Positions 1 through 10,932 of a DNA stretch of 20,385 bases are shown here, piece after piece. This DNA is from Funneliformis mosseae (lineage: Eukaryota; Glomeromycota; Glomeromycetes; Glomerales; Glomeraceae), in assembly GCA_910592005.1 (NCBI GenBank), contig CAJVPP010001382.1, positions 1-20,385 on the forward strand. The letters run 5' to 3'. Position numbers and translations under genes: made by a program. Positions within the stretch are counted from its first letter, which is position 1. Every line of letters starts with the position of its first letter. The notes beneath the pieces are model-generated. The model made no database searches. It was given only the letters and a program-made list of their open reading frames with translations, and was not told the DNA's origin.

Positions 1-94
1 TCTATTGTTATTGCCAATTGTTTTATCTACATTATCGGCAGAGCTTAAAATTCTATCTTGCTGGTCAATTGTTTTTTTCATTATGATTGTCCAT
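1..94 (-). pseudogene. Frameshifted 5' end of a repeated gene (left copy)
   Basis: On the minus strand an ATG at 94-92 begins the same reading frame that is open in the right arm (20293-20385). Here the A run after codon 6 has seven A instead of six (72-78 on the plus strand), so the frame hits TGA at 67-65 after nine codons. Beyond the extra base the nucleotide sequence is identical to the right copy to the window edge. It is either a decayed copy or a homopolymer sequencing error. The family is not recognised. Confidence 0.4.
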
Positions 95-228
95 TATTTG
101 GTGAATGAATTGGAGAACTGGAAGCTCTTCGTGGCCTCGCTTAGCGGGAACGTCCTTCTCCCTTTTATTTATCTATTTAGTGGCTTACTTAGATTTGGCT
201 AGCTTTATCTAATCTTATTTTTTTTTTT
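1..228 (+). repeat. Left arm of window-spanning inverted repeat
   Basis: Read in reverse complement, the last ~217 bases of the window match this arm from the very first base. Bases 1-71 are identical between arms. Differences then appear: seven T here (72-78) against six in the partner, single substitutions near 107, 112, 157 and 165, and about 9 extra bases (GGCTAGCTT region, around 197-205). Similarity ends in a poly-T run at about 218-228. The differences show that the arms are two diverged copies, not a copy duplicated during assembly of one read. The match starts exactly at the window edge, so the true outer boundary of the repeat is not visible. Confidence 0.93.
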
Positions 229-231
229 ATT

Positions 232-477
232 TATTTATTTTTTTAAGTACAACCATAGAGCCTCGTCGTCGTAGCCTAAAAGGACTGTCTTGGGCGAATT
301 AATACCAGCAGTAGTCTAGTAGACTTGCGTCATTTTCGGTTCACTTGGGTAAATTAAAACAGTAGGTAGAGAACCGGAAGCGCTTGAGCAAAATTTATTC
401 GTCGCTTTCTATGTTTCTAGGGTTGACAAAAGTTGAATTTATTATTCAACACATCACAACTTGAATAATATTGATTT
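232..477. other. Non-coding spacer, locally less AT-rich
   Basis: The stretch inside the left inverted-repeat arm is richer in G+C than the following 3 kb (for example the CCTCGTCGTCGTAGCC tract near 261-278). I see no reading frame longer than about 20 codons and no tRNA-like fold on either strand. If the left arm carries the start of a minus-strand gene, this would be its upstream region. That is inference only. Confidence 0.4.
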
Positions 478-693
478 TTATATCATTCGACATGTATACA
501 ACAATTCTGATATTTGTTCTTTTTCAATAAATTTTTCTACGAAATATGGTCTGTTAAATTGATAATTAAATTCCGGGTCCTGGTTTAACTTGACCGAAAT
601 ATAACTTGCCTGTAATGTTAAGTAATTATATATTGTATTATTCGTAAGAAAGTATAAAACAATATATAAAAATATATATAATATATGTTTCAT
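478..693 (-). CDS. Possible small secreted-type protein, 71 aa (weak)
   Basis: A 71-codon ATG-to-stop frame. The N-terminus (residues 1-17, MKHILYIFLYIVLYFLT) looks like a signal peptide or single membrane segment. A hydrophilic tail follows with two prolines, several acidic residues and one cysteine. The segment at 540-610 is slightly richer in G+C than its surroundings, mildly favouring real coding. Against it: no family is recognised, there is no supporting splice structure, and frames of this size arise by chance in AT-rich DNA, where Phe/Ile/Tyr/Leu-rich stretches mimic signal peptides. Treat as a hypothetical. Confidence 0.18.
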   Translation of the reverse strand: MKHILYIFLYIVLYFLTNNTIYNYLTLQASYISVKLNQDPEFNYQFNRPYFVEKFIEKEQISELLYTCRMI

Positions 694-3611
694 TTTATTT
701 ACTCTTAATAATTATGTAACTTATAACGGTCAACTGTAACTTTTTTATGATTTGATTCCCTTTTTTTTATAATTATGTAGATCCCTTTCGTGAATCATTT
801 CACCAAATGAAGTTCATTAAGTATCTGATAAACATATTAGAAATCTATTTCGCCAGGAGTTAAAAATTTCGGTATATGATATTATCATCACGGATTAGAA
901 CAATCTTTAACAATCTTTGTGTAGATCTATTAAATTTGGTCGCTTGCTTATATATGTTTGATTATCTAATTACAAATATTTAGAAATTGTGACTATCATT
1001 TTGCCTAAAATTAATTTATTAACCCAAAAAATTATCAAGTATACATTGCTTTTTCAATTCTATAACTATAACTTTTATTATAAAGATATTTTCAAAAATA
1101 ATGCAGTTCATTGGTTTTAAACTTAGAATTATTATCTTAATGCTCAAAAAAATTGATAAATGCTTCAAATCTATTAATTGTTTGTTTTATTATTATTAAT
1201 GATATTCTTTTATCTGATAAATCTTTATTCTTAATCTTTATTGCTTCAAATTATATAAGATTTACAATTTTTTTTATCTTCTTTTGTATAAATTGAAGAA
1301 TTAAAATTGTTGCAAATATTCTTGTATTTTAATCGCTTTTCACAAATTATTAAGAATGTATTTCTTTTTTTAAAATCAAATCCTTGCATATATTTTACAA
1401 AATCTACAGAATACATATTATTATCCTTCATAATTTATTTGTAAATAAAAGAATATTAGTTTTAAGATAACAATTCTAGGTAGCTTATTTCTAAGTTAAA
1501 AAATTTAAAGTAAAAATTTTGAAATTAATAAAGTAAATACTATAAATTAATAAATTATATGCTATATAAATTTAATCTATTTTGAAAAATTAAAAATCAT
1601 AAACTTTCTAATCTATTTCTTTATCAAATTATTATTTATATAAAATAAACTATTATATTAGGTAAAAATAAATAAGTTTAATATTAGTAAATTTAATGTC
1701 AAATCTTTTTTTTTTATTTATTTTATTTGCTTTATTTTTAGTATTTTATGCTTTTTTTTTTTACTTGAAAAATAAGATAATTTAATAATATTTTTTTTAC
1801 TTAAATTTTTAATAATATTATTATTTTTATTAAATATTTTTAGGTTAAAATAAGATCTGCATTATTAATTAAAAATAAATTTTTTTATTTATTATCTGAA
1901 ACTAATTATTAGAATAATAAAATCATTTATAAAAATTTATTCATATCTAAACTTTTAAGTTAATCTAATAAATTATAAAATATATTAATTTATTAAAACT
2001 TTTAAAATAACATAAATTAAATTAATTTTCTAATTATTAAAAAAAGAAAGTTTATTCTAAATTAAAAAATAATTGATTTTAATTTTAAAAATAATATATT
2101 TTTTAAAAATTATACTTTATCTTTTATAATTAGAAAATTTATTTATACTTAATATTTGATTTAGTTTTATTTAAAAAATAAATCAATTTTTATTTGTATT
2201 ATAAATATAATTTATTAGAAGTTTACAATTGTGAACATTTCTTAAATAATGTATTTAATAGTATATTAATTATTTTACCTGAAAAATTAACTTTATAAAT
2301 CTATTCTATTATTTAAATTTATATACTCAATTATTAGTACACTTTATTTTATTTTTAATTTTCAATGATTTAAACTCTTTTTTTATAATATTTATATTGC
2401 TTAAAAAAAATATTATTAGTTATATTTTAAGTAATTCAAATTGTGTAGCTTTATTAAACTCTAAAAATAAAATAATATATTAATAAAAATTATAAAATGT
2501 TTGATTATTTAAAAGAACTATAAATTATCTATTTTAATTTTATCATAATTTGATAATAACTAATTACTTAATATTATAACTAAAATATTTTTTTTATTTT
2601 ACAACTAATAGAATTATATTTTTTTATTTATAATATTATAACAAAAAAAATTATTTTAAAAATTATTTCAAAAAATATAAAAAAGAAAATTTATTTATTA
2701 TTAAATTGATATTTAATAAATTTTAAAATAGTATTATAATAAAATAGTATTTTAATATTAAATTGTTTAATATTTATATATTTTTATTATAAAGTTTAAA
2801 ATCAAAATATTATTTAATTTAACTATATAAAATTTATCATTATTTAAATTAAATAAATTATAATTTATTATTATATAATATTAAAGTTTTAATAGTATAA
2901 AATAATTAATAATTATATAATTATATAAATTTGAAAAAATTATATTGATTAATTAGTAATTATATAAAGATATTTATTATATATTTATTATTTATTAAAT
3001 TAAAATTTAAATGATAGTAGTTAGAAAATAAATTGTAATTATAAAATAATTTTTTATATTTAAAAAGATCAAATGAAAAATAATATGATAAAAATTAAAA
3101 TAATTATATAAGAGATAATATTTCATATAAATTTAAAATAATCTGAATTTAATTCAAATTTGATAAATCTGATTTAGATTAGATTTGACTAAAATTATAT
3201 TTGATTTATTAGATCATAATTTAAATTTAGATCTAAATTAATTATTTACTATTATTCTTCTTAAATAATAATATATTATTATTTTTTTTGAATGATTTAT
3301 TATTATTCTTTTTAAATAATTCATAATTAAAATATTATTTTTTATTTAAATTTAGATTAAATATGATTTAAATATAAACTAATCTATTAGATTAAGATTT
3401 AAGATTTAATTTATCAGTTTTAAATTAAAATCTGAATTTAATCAAATTTTATTAGATTTAGATTAAATTCATAAATATTAGATTTTATTTAAATCTGATA
3501 TGATCTAATTTTATAAAATACTAATAAGAGATAATTATATAAAAGAACTATAAGAAAATAATAATTATAATAAAATAATACAGTTCTTAGTGAAAAGAAT
3601 AATGGTAGAAA
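694..3611. other. Very AT-rich, apparently gene-free region
   Basis: Nearly three kilobases dominated by A and T, most extreme at about 1490-3600. A minus-strand frame of 61 codons (1431-1246), rich in Lys and Asn, is followed in shifted frames by coding-like stretches down to about 1030 that are broken by many stops. This could be a very decayed gene or chance. At about 3120-3520 a degenerate motif related to AATCTGATTTAGATTAG recurs many times in both orientations, suggesting a worn repeat. No RNA gene or intact protein gene was seen. Confidence 0.6.
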
Positions 3612-3794
3612 TTAGAGTTCTGGACGAGTCAAGTTAACTCACGAATCAGATAAGCCAAGTCGAGTTCAAATCAAATTAAGTTTATGTTTTTTTGACTCGC
3701 AAATCATCGAGTCAAAAAACATAAACTTAACTTTATTTGAACTTGACTTGGCTTATCTGACTTGTGAGTTAACTCGACTCGTCTAGAACTCTAA
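3612..3794. repeat. Fold-back (MITE-like) hairpin element
   Basis: Two arms, 3612-3699 and 3708-3794, are reverse complements over about 87 bases with few mismatches, separated by an 8-base loop (CAAATCAT). The outer ends read TTAGAGTTCT and AGAACTCTAA. The arms are visibly richer in G+C than the surrounding DNA and contain no reading frame. This is the expected form of a non-autonomous fold-back or MITE. The ends are compatible with a TA target duplication (TA next to GAGTTCT on both sides), but because TA lies inside the palindrome this cannot be proven from one copy. Transcribed, it would give a long double-stranded RNA. Confidence 0.85.
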
Positions 3795-4986
3795 CTAATA
3801 ATATCAAAATATGAATTTTGTAACATACATATAAATAAGTAATATTCAAAAATATATTATTACTAGAAGAAGTTGAATAAGATATTTTAGAATAAATAGA
3901 CATTAGATGCATTAAGAGAGGCTCTTGATAAAATAAAAATATCTAATACTATAAGTTGGTTTTAAGGACTTATCAAAAATTTGATCTTATGACCATCAAA
4001 AAATTTAACCCTATGTTCCTATGAAATTATTTATAAAAACATAAAAAAACTTAACAAAGATACTAGAAGTATCTTCTTTGATGATTTTAAAATTCTGAGA
4101 AGATATTTTTACTACTTGTTCCTATGTTTCTATAAGTCCTATAAATTTCTAAACTCTACTTTTTTTATACTATATATCAATTATATACTAACTATATCAA
4201 CCATATATATGACTATATTTACTTATAAGAATACTATATAAATATTAAATTTTTTTCTAAAACTTTTATATTTCATAGAGATTCATAAAGACAAATAATA
4301 AAAAACTCAATAAATTAAACTAAAAAGTTTAAAAATAATATTGAAATTATTCTTATAAGTGTCCTATAAATTTATTTATAGAAATAAAACATTTTATAGA
4401 AATAAACTATTTTATATCTCTATATTATCATATTATTATAAAAAAATTCTTAATGGCTCTTTTAGTAATAAAATTTATAGTTATTTTGTAATTTTTGATC
4501 TATTTAATAATTTTTAGAAGGGATATCACTTTATCACAAAAGTTACAAAAAAAATAGACTTTTTTACTTTTTATTATTTTTTTTTTTTATATTATATATT
4601 ATTATACATATACCATAAGAATACTTATAGAAAATTTCAATTTTTTTTCCTAGAACTTTATTTATTTTTAGTGACTCTTAATGATAAAGTAACAGATATA
4701 AAGAAAGATAATATAGCATTCTGAAACTTTAAAAAAGCATACAAAGGTATTACTAAGAACATCACTAAGAAATCTGATCAGTAAATTTATATTAAATTAT
4801 TGTATTACTTAACACAATAGTTTTTTTATATTTTACAGATAACAAAACACATGATAATGAGTGATATTTTTCAGTAATATAAATAGCTAAAAACCAATTA
4901 GCTCTTATAATTAAAGTTTAAGCAATAATGCAATATTAAGCATTTATAATAAAAAATAAAAGCTAAAGATATTAATATAAAAATCA
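3795..4986. other. AT-rich spacer between hairpin and transposon
   Basis: No convincing reading frame on either strand. Small repeated words occur: CCTATAAATTT follows TATAAGT-type sequence near 4131-4150 and again near 4355-4375, and a GGCTCTT-containing motif near 3918 recurs near 4455. A short palindrome (AAGAGAGGCTCTT) lies near 3912-3925. These may be relics of older repeats. No element boundaries can be drawn. Confidence 0.5.
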
Positions 4987-5031
4987 TATCATTGGGAAAA
5001 TTTTTGAGTTGCAGATCTGCAAAGATCTGCA
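4987..5031 (+). repeat. Left terminal inverted repeat of the transposon
   Basis: Aligns in inverted orientation to 10933-10976 at about 36 of 45 positions with one gap. It shares AAAATTTT near its start and a GCAGATCTG core (5011-5019). The core is followed by a second AGATCTGCA copy, giving a locally palindromic end. Confidence 0.6.
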
Positions 5032-5118
5032 GATTGATTTTCATACGCAGATCTTAAGACATAGCATTGAACTTTGAAGAAAAAATTTTATAGTTTCTGT
5101 GCATGTTTTCGGGTAATT

Positions 5119-5320
5119 AAATTATATGTAAAATATTATAAGATAAATCTTTAAAATTTTGTGATATTAATATTATACGCAGAATTTTATAGAATAAATC
5201 TTTGAAATTTTCAGATTATTAAAGTTATACGCAAGTTTTTATAATATTAATCTTTGAAATTTCGTGTTATTAAAATTATACACAGAATTTTATAGAATAG
5301 ATTTTTAAAGCTTATATAAT
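5119..5320. repeat. Left subterminal tandem repeat, ~51 bp x 4
   Basis: Four imperfect units start near 5119, 5169, 5221 and 5272. Shared words are a TTATACGCAG-like start, ATTTTATAGAATAAATCTTT in the middle and a TTATT end. Unit length varies between 50 and 52. Position and unit size mirror the 50-bp array at the other end, although the sequences differ. Confidence 0.75.
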
Positions 5321-5469
5321 AATAATTATATCATTTTATAATATATTGTATCTGACAAAAAAAACTAATATAATTGACGCAGCGCAACTTCTAAGATTTT
5401 AGAAGTTTTGATCAAGTCCAGAAATCTAATAATATATGATATTTGTTAATTGGTTACTATAACAAAAAA

Positions 5470-6944
5470 GCAAATCAAAGTATAGCGATTATTAATAAAT
5501 TGTAGCTTACTAAGTTGTCATAATCTTTATCATCTTCTGCTATTATTTCACTTTCTGTAGCTTGTGATAACAATTCAGTTCATTTTTTTGTGTAGCAGCA
5601 GCTTTAGCTTCCTCTTTGGCTATCTGCTCTATAATTTCTGGTATAAGGGGCTATTATTTTCATATGTGTGCTGTTTAATAAATATTTTCAAAGTTATATA
5701 TATTTTAATATAAACGAAGTATTTAGAATACGAAATACTGTAAATATAGTTACCAAGAAGGCATTCACTCATTTCACTACAGACTTATCATTATATTTTA
5801 TCCACGACTTTTCAGGTTTAAGAGAATATCACATATAGTGATAATGTATACGCAATGTGTTATTTAAAGTTTCTGATTCTTGTACTGTTTAGATATCATG
5901 TAACCTATTTCTGTAAGTTTTTCATTATCATAAAAAAGCGCATTGTAAGCATTTTTTATTTTTTCGCTCAATTTCTATTTGACAATCTTAGTAGCTGATA
6001 TGTTATTATCTACGTAATCTAACTTATCTTTAAAGTTAATAAACAATGCATGGCGAATACTTGCCACGATATCATTACATTTGCTATGACATTTATTTTT
6101 AATCTAAAATATAAAAATATAAGAAATAATATTATAATTTTTTGAAGTTCTTTAAAGTTTTAGGATTTCAACTTACTTCTGGTAACAACTTATCTTTGAA
6201 CATAAAAACTCAACTGTTTCTGTTGATATTTTTAATAAAATGTGCAGTATGTTCAAAGAAAAATTTTTCTAATGCATTATTAAATTCGCTGACAGAAAGA
6301 AATAAAACATTTTGTAATAATTTCTTAACTATTTTTCTGTATGTGCGCTATAAAATTATAGTAATTTTTTAAGTATCTTAAAGGTCAAAATAGTACTATT
6401 GAATATATTAAATTACTCACATTCCAAAATTCTTCTAAAAGTTCATTGAATGCAATAAGTCTTTTTAAGGCTTTACTGTTTTTCTATTGCTTATTGCCAA
6501 TATACTTACAAAGTTTATACAATGAGGTAATTTTCACATTAAAAAGACCCATAGTAACGTCAAATTTTTCTTTTGTAAGGCTTATTGATAACACAGATCC
6601 TCGTGAGGTTGTTGAAACTTTGGTAGAAATTGAATCATAATCTTTTTCAGAGTCTCTAAAGGTATCATCAAAATAATCATTGTTGAGTTCCATGTCTACA
6701 GACTCTCGTTTAATTGATTTTGCACCCCATATCTATGTCACTTATTAATAATTTGATTGATTTTCTCCACTCCTATGTTAACATCATTTATTGATAGGTT
6801 AGTTGACAAAGTTTCTTGATCTTTCTCAAAAGCAGGTGTTTGTTTGCATGAATTTCTATGCAAACCTGCTTGCTCTTTTTCATTTGATTTTTTGCTATGA
6901 GTCATCATTTGTGAAAATTTATTTGTAATAGGTTTTTTTCGCAT
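5470..6944 (-). pseudogene. Broken multi-exon gene of unknown family, transposon partner
   Basis: Coding-like blocks run on the minus strand, head-to-head with the transposase. Block A (ATG at 6944 to TAA-type stop near 6738) is hydrophilic. Block B starts at ATG 6693 and continues past a TAG at 6483-6481 to a GTGAGT donor at 6420. A 73-base intron follows, then exon C (6347-6177, one TGA), a GTAAGT donor, a second 73-base intron, and exon D (6103-5754, several stops). A further intron ends at 5671, before exon E (5670 to about 5470). Exon D carries a His/Cys pattern, CHSKC, followed by NDIVASIRHALF, that may be a metal-binding remnant. Between A and B lies a frameshift or an unrecognised intron. 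Blocks keep a coherent amino-acid character across the introns, so it was once a real gene. I do not recognise the family. Its place inside the element suggests a transposon-encoded accessory protein. Confidence 0.6.
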
Positions 6945-7365
6945 TTACACTGTTCCTACGGATATTTCTTCATTTTTATGTAACCTATTTTTCCTTTTTT
7001 ATTATTTGGCATATTGAATAAAAATTATTTGAAAATTAACGTTATATATAAGTGAAGAAAAGATTAATTTAAGAAAAATTATCATTGAAGATTATCGATT
7101 TTCATGCCTTCAATATATGAAATAATATATCAGAAAAATTTGATAGAAAACTTCAAAAATAATCAATTAAAGTTAAAAATACTTTGAAATTATTTAAAAA
7201 TATCACTTGGATCAATTAAAATAAAAATACTTAGAAATTATTTAAAAATATCAGCTAGATCAATTAAAGTAAAAATTATTTAATATCATCTAAATCATCA
7301 TAATGAATTTTTCTCAATAAATTGTTAATTTGTAATCGAAAAATATTTCATGCATTTTAGCTCTA
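6945..7365. promoter_or_regulatory. Divergent intergenic interval of the transposon
   Basis: About 420 AT-rich bases separate the minus-strand ATG (6944) from the plus-strand ATG (7366), so one interval would serve both promoters. At about 7150-7280 a word built on ATCAATTAAAGTAAAAAT with TTTAAAAATATCA recurs three times (near 7155, 7210, 7255), a candidate regulatory repeat. No specific factor site is recognised. Confidence 0.35.
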
Positions 7366-10348
7366 ATGGGTAAATTTTTTTGCAAAATTTGTAAGAGAGT
7401 TTTTTCATCTTCAAGTAGATTAATATGACATGTTAATATCATGTATCATGATAAAGCATCACTTTCTTAAACATCAGAATCATAGCAATCAACACAAAGT
7501 CTAGAGTATGATTTGAGCTTATGGAACATGCTGATTACAAGACGATTGGAGTTAACTTTGCCTTCTTTTGCAGAAAACTTTACATTACATGTTGATACAG
7601 TAAATGTAGTAGATGAAATCCACAAAAGTAAACCACAGAATTATTATACATGAAATCAAATTGAATCAGAAAACAAAAATAACATAAAAGAAAATATGAA
7701 AGAGATGAAAATAGACTTACGAACGGACATAGATCATGATTTTGACTCTAAAGATCTTTAGGAAGCATCTTTTGATGATGCTTTAGATGCCATCAAAGAA
7801 AAAAATAGACCAGAGCATATAGTGATGTGGTCAAATAATGTGTATCATGATTTTATAGAGTTAATAATAGAGGGTAATGTTTTTAATAAGATTGGTAATA
7901 AAATAATAAAATTTTCAATAAATATAGCAATTTGAAAATCTCTCCATTGCCAAGTTCAATGAAAAATGGCAAAGATTACCTTAATCAAATCAATTCACCT
8001 TTGCTAGATTTTAAAAAAAGTTATTACAAGTTATAACAGAATTGATTTTACTCTCTATTATCGACTAATTTTTTACGCAATTTAGACATTTTTATAGCAT
8101 TCAGAAGTAGCTAATAAATTTGTTTATAAAGGAAACCTAAGAAAGGATGATAATGAAAGAATATTTGGAGAACCATTCGAGTGTGACTGGTGGCTAAAAA
8201 TGGAGAAAACTCTTCCACCTTTAAATCGCCTGTTGTCCATTATTTTGTACTCGAATGCAACGACCTTTGATGGACTTGAAAAAACATCTGGACATCTAGT
8301 ATTTTTAATACTTAGGAACCTTCTGAATTGGTTTCAAAACTTATCAGAAGCCAAAGTTCTTTTAGGATTCTTGCCTAAGGTACAGGATTCAGGAATCAAA
8401 ACTTCTGAATCATTCAGGATTTTACAACGTGAAATATTCCATAAATATTTCGATATCATACTTCGACCACTGTTAGAGAAATCCAATAGGCTATATTTCA
8501 GAGTCAAAGAACAGTCTATGTGTTTTGCAATTCGCATATCATTTTTTCTTTCAGATATACTTGAAGCAAATGAAATAACGGCAACATACAAGTCAGCCCA
8601 AAGTAAAATGTCATGTCATACTTGTATAGTCTCGCAAAATGACCTAAATAATATGAGTATCACATTAGATAATATACCTCTCAGAAATCATAAAAACATG
8701 TAGAAAGTTATACGAAGAGGCTAAGAAAAGACTTTTCTATGCATTCTGTTAAAAACGTGTTTTGGAAATTTTTGTAAATATCACCTTTTAATAAAATATT
8801 TGCATATTTAAATCAATTAAACTGAACTTTGATAAAATTTTGCAAAATTTGAATATTTACGAAGCCTGTGTTCCTGATCAAATGCATCACATTGATCTTG
8901 GGCTCTTTAAATACTAACTAGAATTTACATAGGATATTCTAAAAGAAGTTAGAGGAACAGAGTTACAGAAAGTTTTTGATGATCATTTTCGTAATATTCC
9001 TTATTTTTCTGATCTCAAGCTAATAAGTAAACTAAGTTATTTAAAAATTGCTATCGCGTCAGATTATCAAAATATAATAAAAATCGCTCTTTTTGCTTTG
9101 GATGATATCTTTGACAAATGAAACAAAATAACATGCAATGAACTTTATAAACTTTATTCAAAATTTAGTAAAATGTATATGATGAGTAGAAAAGCATCAT
9201 ATACAGAAAATGATATAAAAAAATTTGAGGTAATTGATTATATTTTTAGTTAAAATTAGTAAAATATTAACAAATTCTGTTAGCAGAAATTAATTATTGA
9301 TTAGACTACTGACTTTAAGATAATATTCTCTTCATTATCATTGATAGCATATAGTTTTCCTAAACTGCACAATTGGCGATATCATACAGGTAACTGTATA
9401 TTAGTCGATTGTAAATATATTCTTATAACTAATCTGATTTTGTTAGTCCCTGTAATTTACAAATATGGAGCATTAAATGGGCTGTCAACAGAAACTTATA
9501 AGACTCTTTACAAGTATTATGTCAAAAATCCTTACCAGTCTTCTAATAGGAAAAATGTGATGCGTCAATTAATAAATACTATTAGTATAAATCTGAACAA
9601 ACATTATTATATTCCAAATAATTAAATATAATTAATCTTTAATTTAGTATATTAATATTATAGGCAAAACATAGTGAATTTTCTCTAGCAATTCCTAAAG
9701 TTGTTCAATATAAAACTAAGGGTTTAGAAAAATTCTTTGGGAGTTACGTCTAGATGCTATCGATCAAAAAATAAAGGACTTTAAAAAATCAGAAAATCTT
9801 CTGCATATAAATTTTATCGAAAAATTATTCCAAATAATTTCAGCTCTGAATATCTTTCTAGATACTTTTTCATAGAATTCTGAAAGTGATGAGTTTTATA
9901 TTAAAATTTATGAATCAGTTCATTTGGAAAGTGGTAAGATTTTAAGAACTTCTAAAGGGTATTAAGGCAAAAAATAGTTCAGTAACGTGGCGATAAATTC
10001 TGCAGAAGATCAAAATTAATACAACTCGAATGAGAGCGCGTGATATAGAAAAATAAGTAAATTTTAAAGAATTTTGAATGTAATTTTTTCTTTAATAGAT
10101 ATCAGAATATCTCCTAAGTATTGTTACTATTTAAATTCTTTCGAGGGTCATTCAAAGAACCATACGAATTTGCTCTTATTCGCTAGTTTGATATCGATCA
10201 AACAGAACCTGAGCTTTATGGTTGTCTGCAACTATTTTACATGAAAGAATATAGCGCAATTCCAATTGGTTTTATCAGTCAAGAAGCATATGTCATGCTG
10301 AGATTTGACAAAGAAAATAATTTTTTACTAAATAAATATATGTTCTAA
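7366..10348 (+). pseudogene. Plavaka-like transposase, degenerate
   Basis: Would have cut and pasted the element. ATG at 7366 opens a C2H2-type zinc finger (FFCKICKRVFSSSSRLI, then a stop at 7426-7428, then HVNIMYH). A conserved core follows in one frame: TLYYRLIF near 8050, two TAG stops at 8083 and 8095, then NKFVYKG, FGEPFECDWW, and from 8200 LLSIILYSNATTFDGL, EAKVLLGFLPKVQDSGIKT and KSAQSKMSCHTC, ending at TAG 8701. The next block (about 8845-9230) has MHHIDLGLFKY and stops before a GTAATTG donor at about 9231. After an intron ending near 9356 come FPKLHNWRYHT and GALNGLSTETYKTLYKYYV. The C-terminal block, about 10139-10348, has SFKEPYEFALIR, a TAG at 10184, then ELYGCLQLFY. The order and motifs match what I know of Plavaka-type transposases in Glomeromycotina. 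It is clearly non-functional. Confidence 0.85.
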
Positions 10349-10698
10349 TAAAAAGACACTAGATATTCTGTTAGTTAAAATATTATTGAACTTGACTGGC
10401 TGACGAAGTTATCATTAGAATATAGTTTATTATAAAAACTTCGGTTGGTGTATAAAAAAAAAAAAAGAAAAACTTTTTTTTTAAAAAAAAATTTCAAAGT
10501 TTTAGTTTAATTAAATAAACCTTAAAAAGTTAAGATTTTAATTTATCTAAAAATTTATTATGTTTACATATCCTATTTGATATATTGAATTTTTGCAGAT
10601 TGAAGTATATTCATATTTGAAAAATTACGACTGTTTGAATTTTTGAGGTTACCACAGATGTTTTATTCAGAAGATTACATTTTCATGGATCTGCGTAA
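10349..10698. other. Transposon 3' flank, T/A runs
   Basis: AT-rich DNA between the transposase end and the right tandem array. It includes poly-A and a T-run/A-run palindrome near 10470-10492, and GCAG-containing words near 10598 that resemble the subterminal motif. No gene. Confidence 0.4.
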
Positions 10699-10848
10699 AT
10701 ATGCAGTATAAAATATTAGCCAATATGCATTTTTGTATATTTGCACAAATATACAGTATAAAAAATTAACTGATATACATTTTTGCATATCTGCACAAAT
10801 ATGCAGTATAAAAAATTAGCCAATATACATTTTTGCATATTTCTTACT
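10699..10848. repeat. Right subterminal tandem repeat, 50 bp x 3
   Basis: Three units of exactly 50 bases: 10699-10748, 10749-10798 and 10799-10848. Each begins ATAT(G/A)CAGTATAAAA, passes through a TTA(G/A)C..ATATRCATTTTTG middle and ends in ATNTGCACAA, except the last, which decays at its end. A partial fourth unit (ATCTGCGTAA) precedes the first. The position mirrors the left array. Confidence 0.88.
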
Positions 10849-10932
10849 GAAACTTCTTAAAAAAAATACTATAATCTGTATTTACATATCATTACCAAAT
10901 TGTATCAAAGAATTGCATAGAAATTATAAAAT

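Noticed and set aside
5..202. Plus-strand 65-aa frame in the left arm
   Set aside because: No ATG start at its 5' end (it begins with a non-ATG codon); it is antisense to the frame shared by both arms and lies in repeat DNA.
241..440. Possible tRNA or small RNA in the G+C-richer stretch after the left arm
   Set aside because: No cloverleaf, no B-box-like GTTCRANNC in a fitting place, and no strong hairpin found by eye.
5119..5320. CRISPR-like array
   Set aside because: Units are directly adjacent, diverged and lack unique spacers, and the genome is eukaryotic; these are tandem subterminal repeats.
5387..5409. Small hairpin AACTTCTAAGATTTTAGAAGTT as a terminator
   Set aside because: In a eukaryotic AT-rich transposon interior this has no terminator meaning; it is short enough to be chance.
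6142..6640. Plus-strand frames of 76 and 64 codons
   Set aside because: They overlap the minus-strand pseudogene exons, whose donor and acceptor sites and peptide character are more convincing.
8334..8591. 85-codon minus-strand frame
   Set aside because: Antisense to the conserved transposase block on the plus strand.
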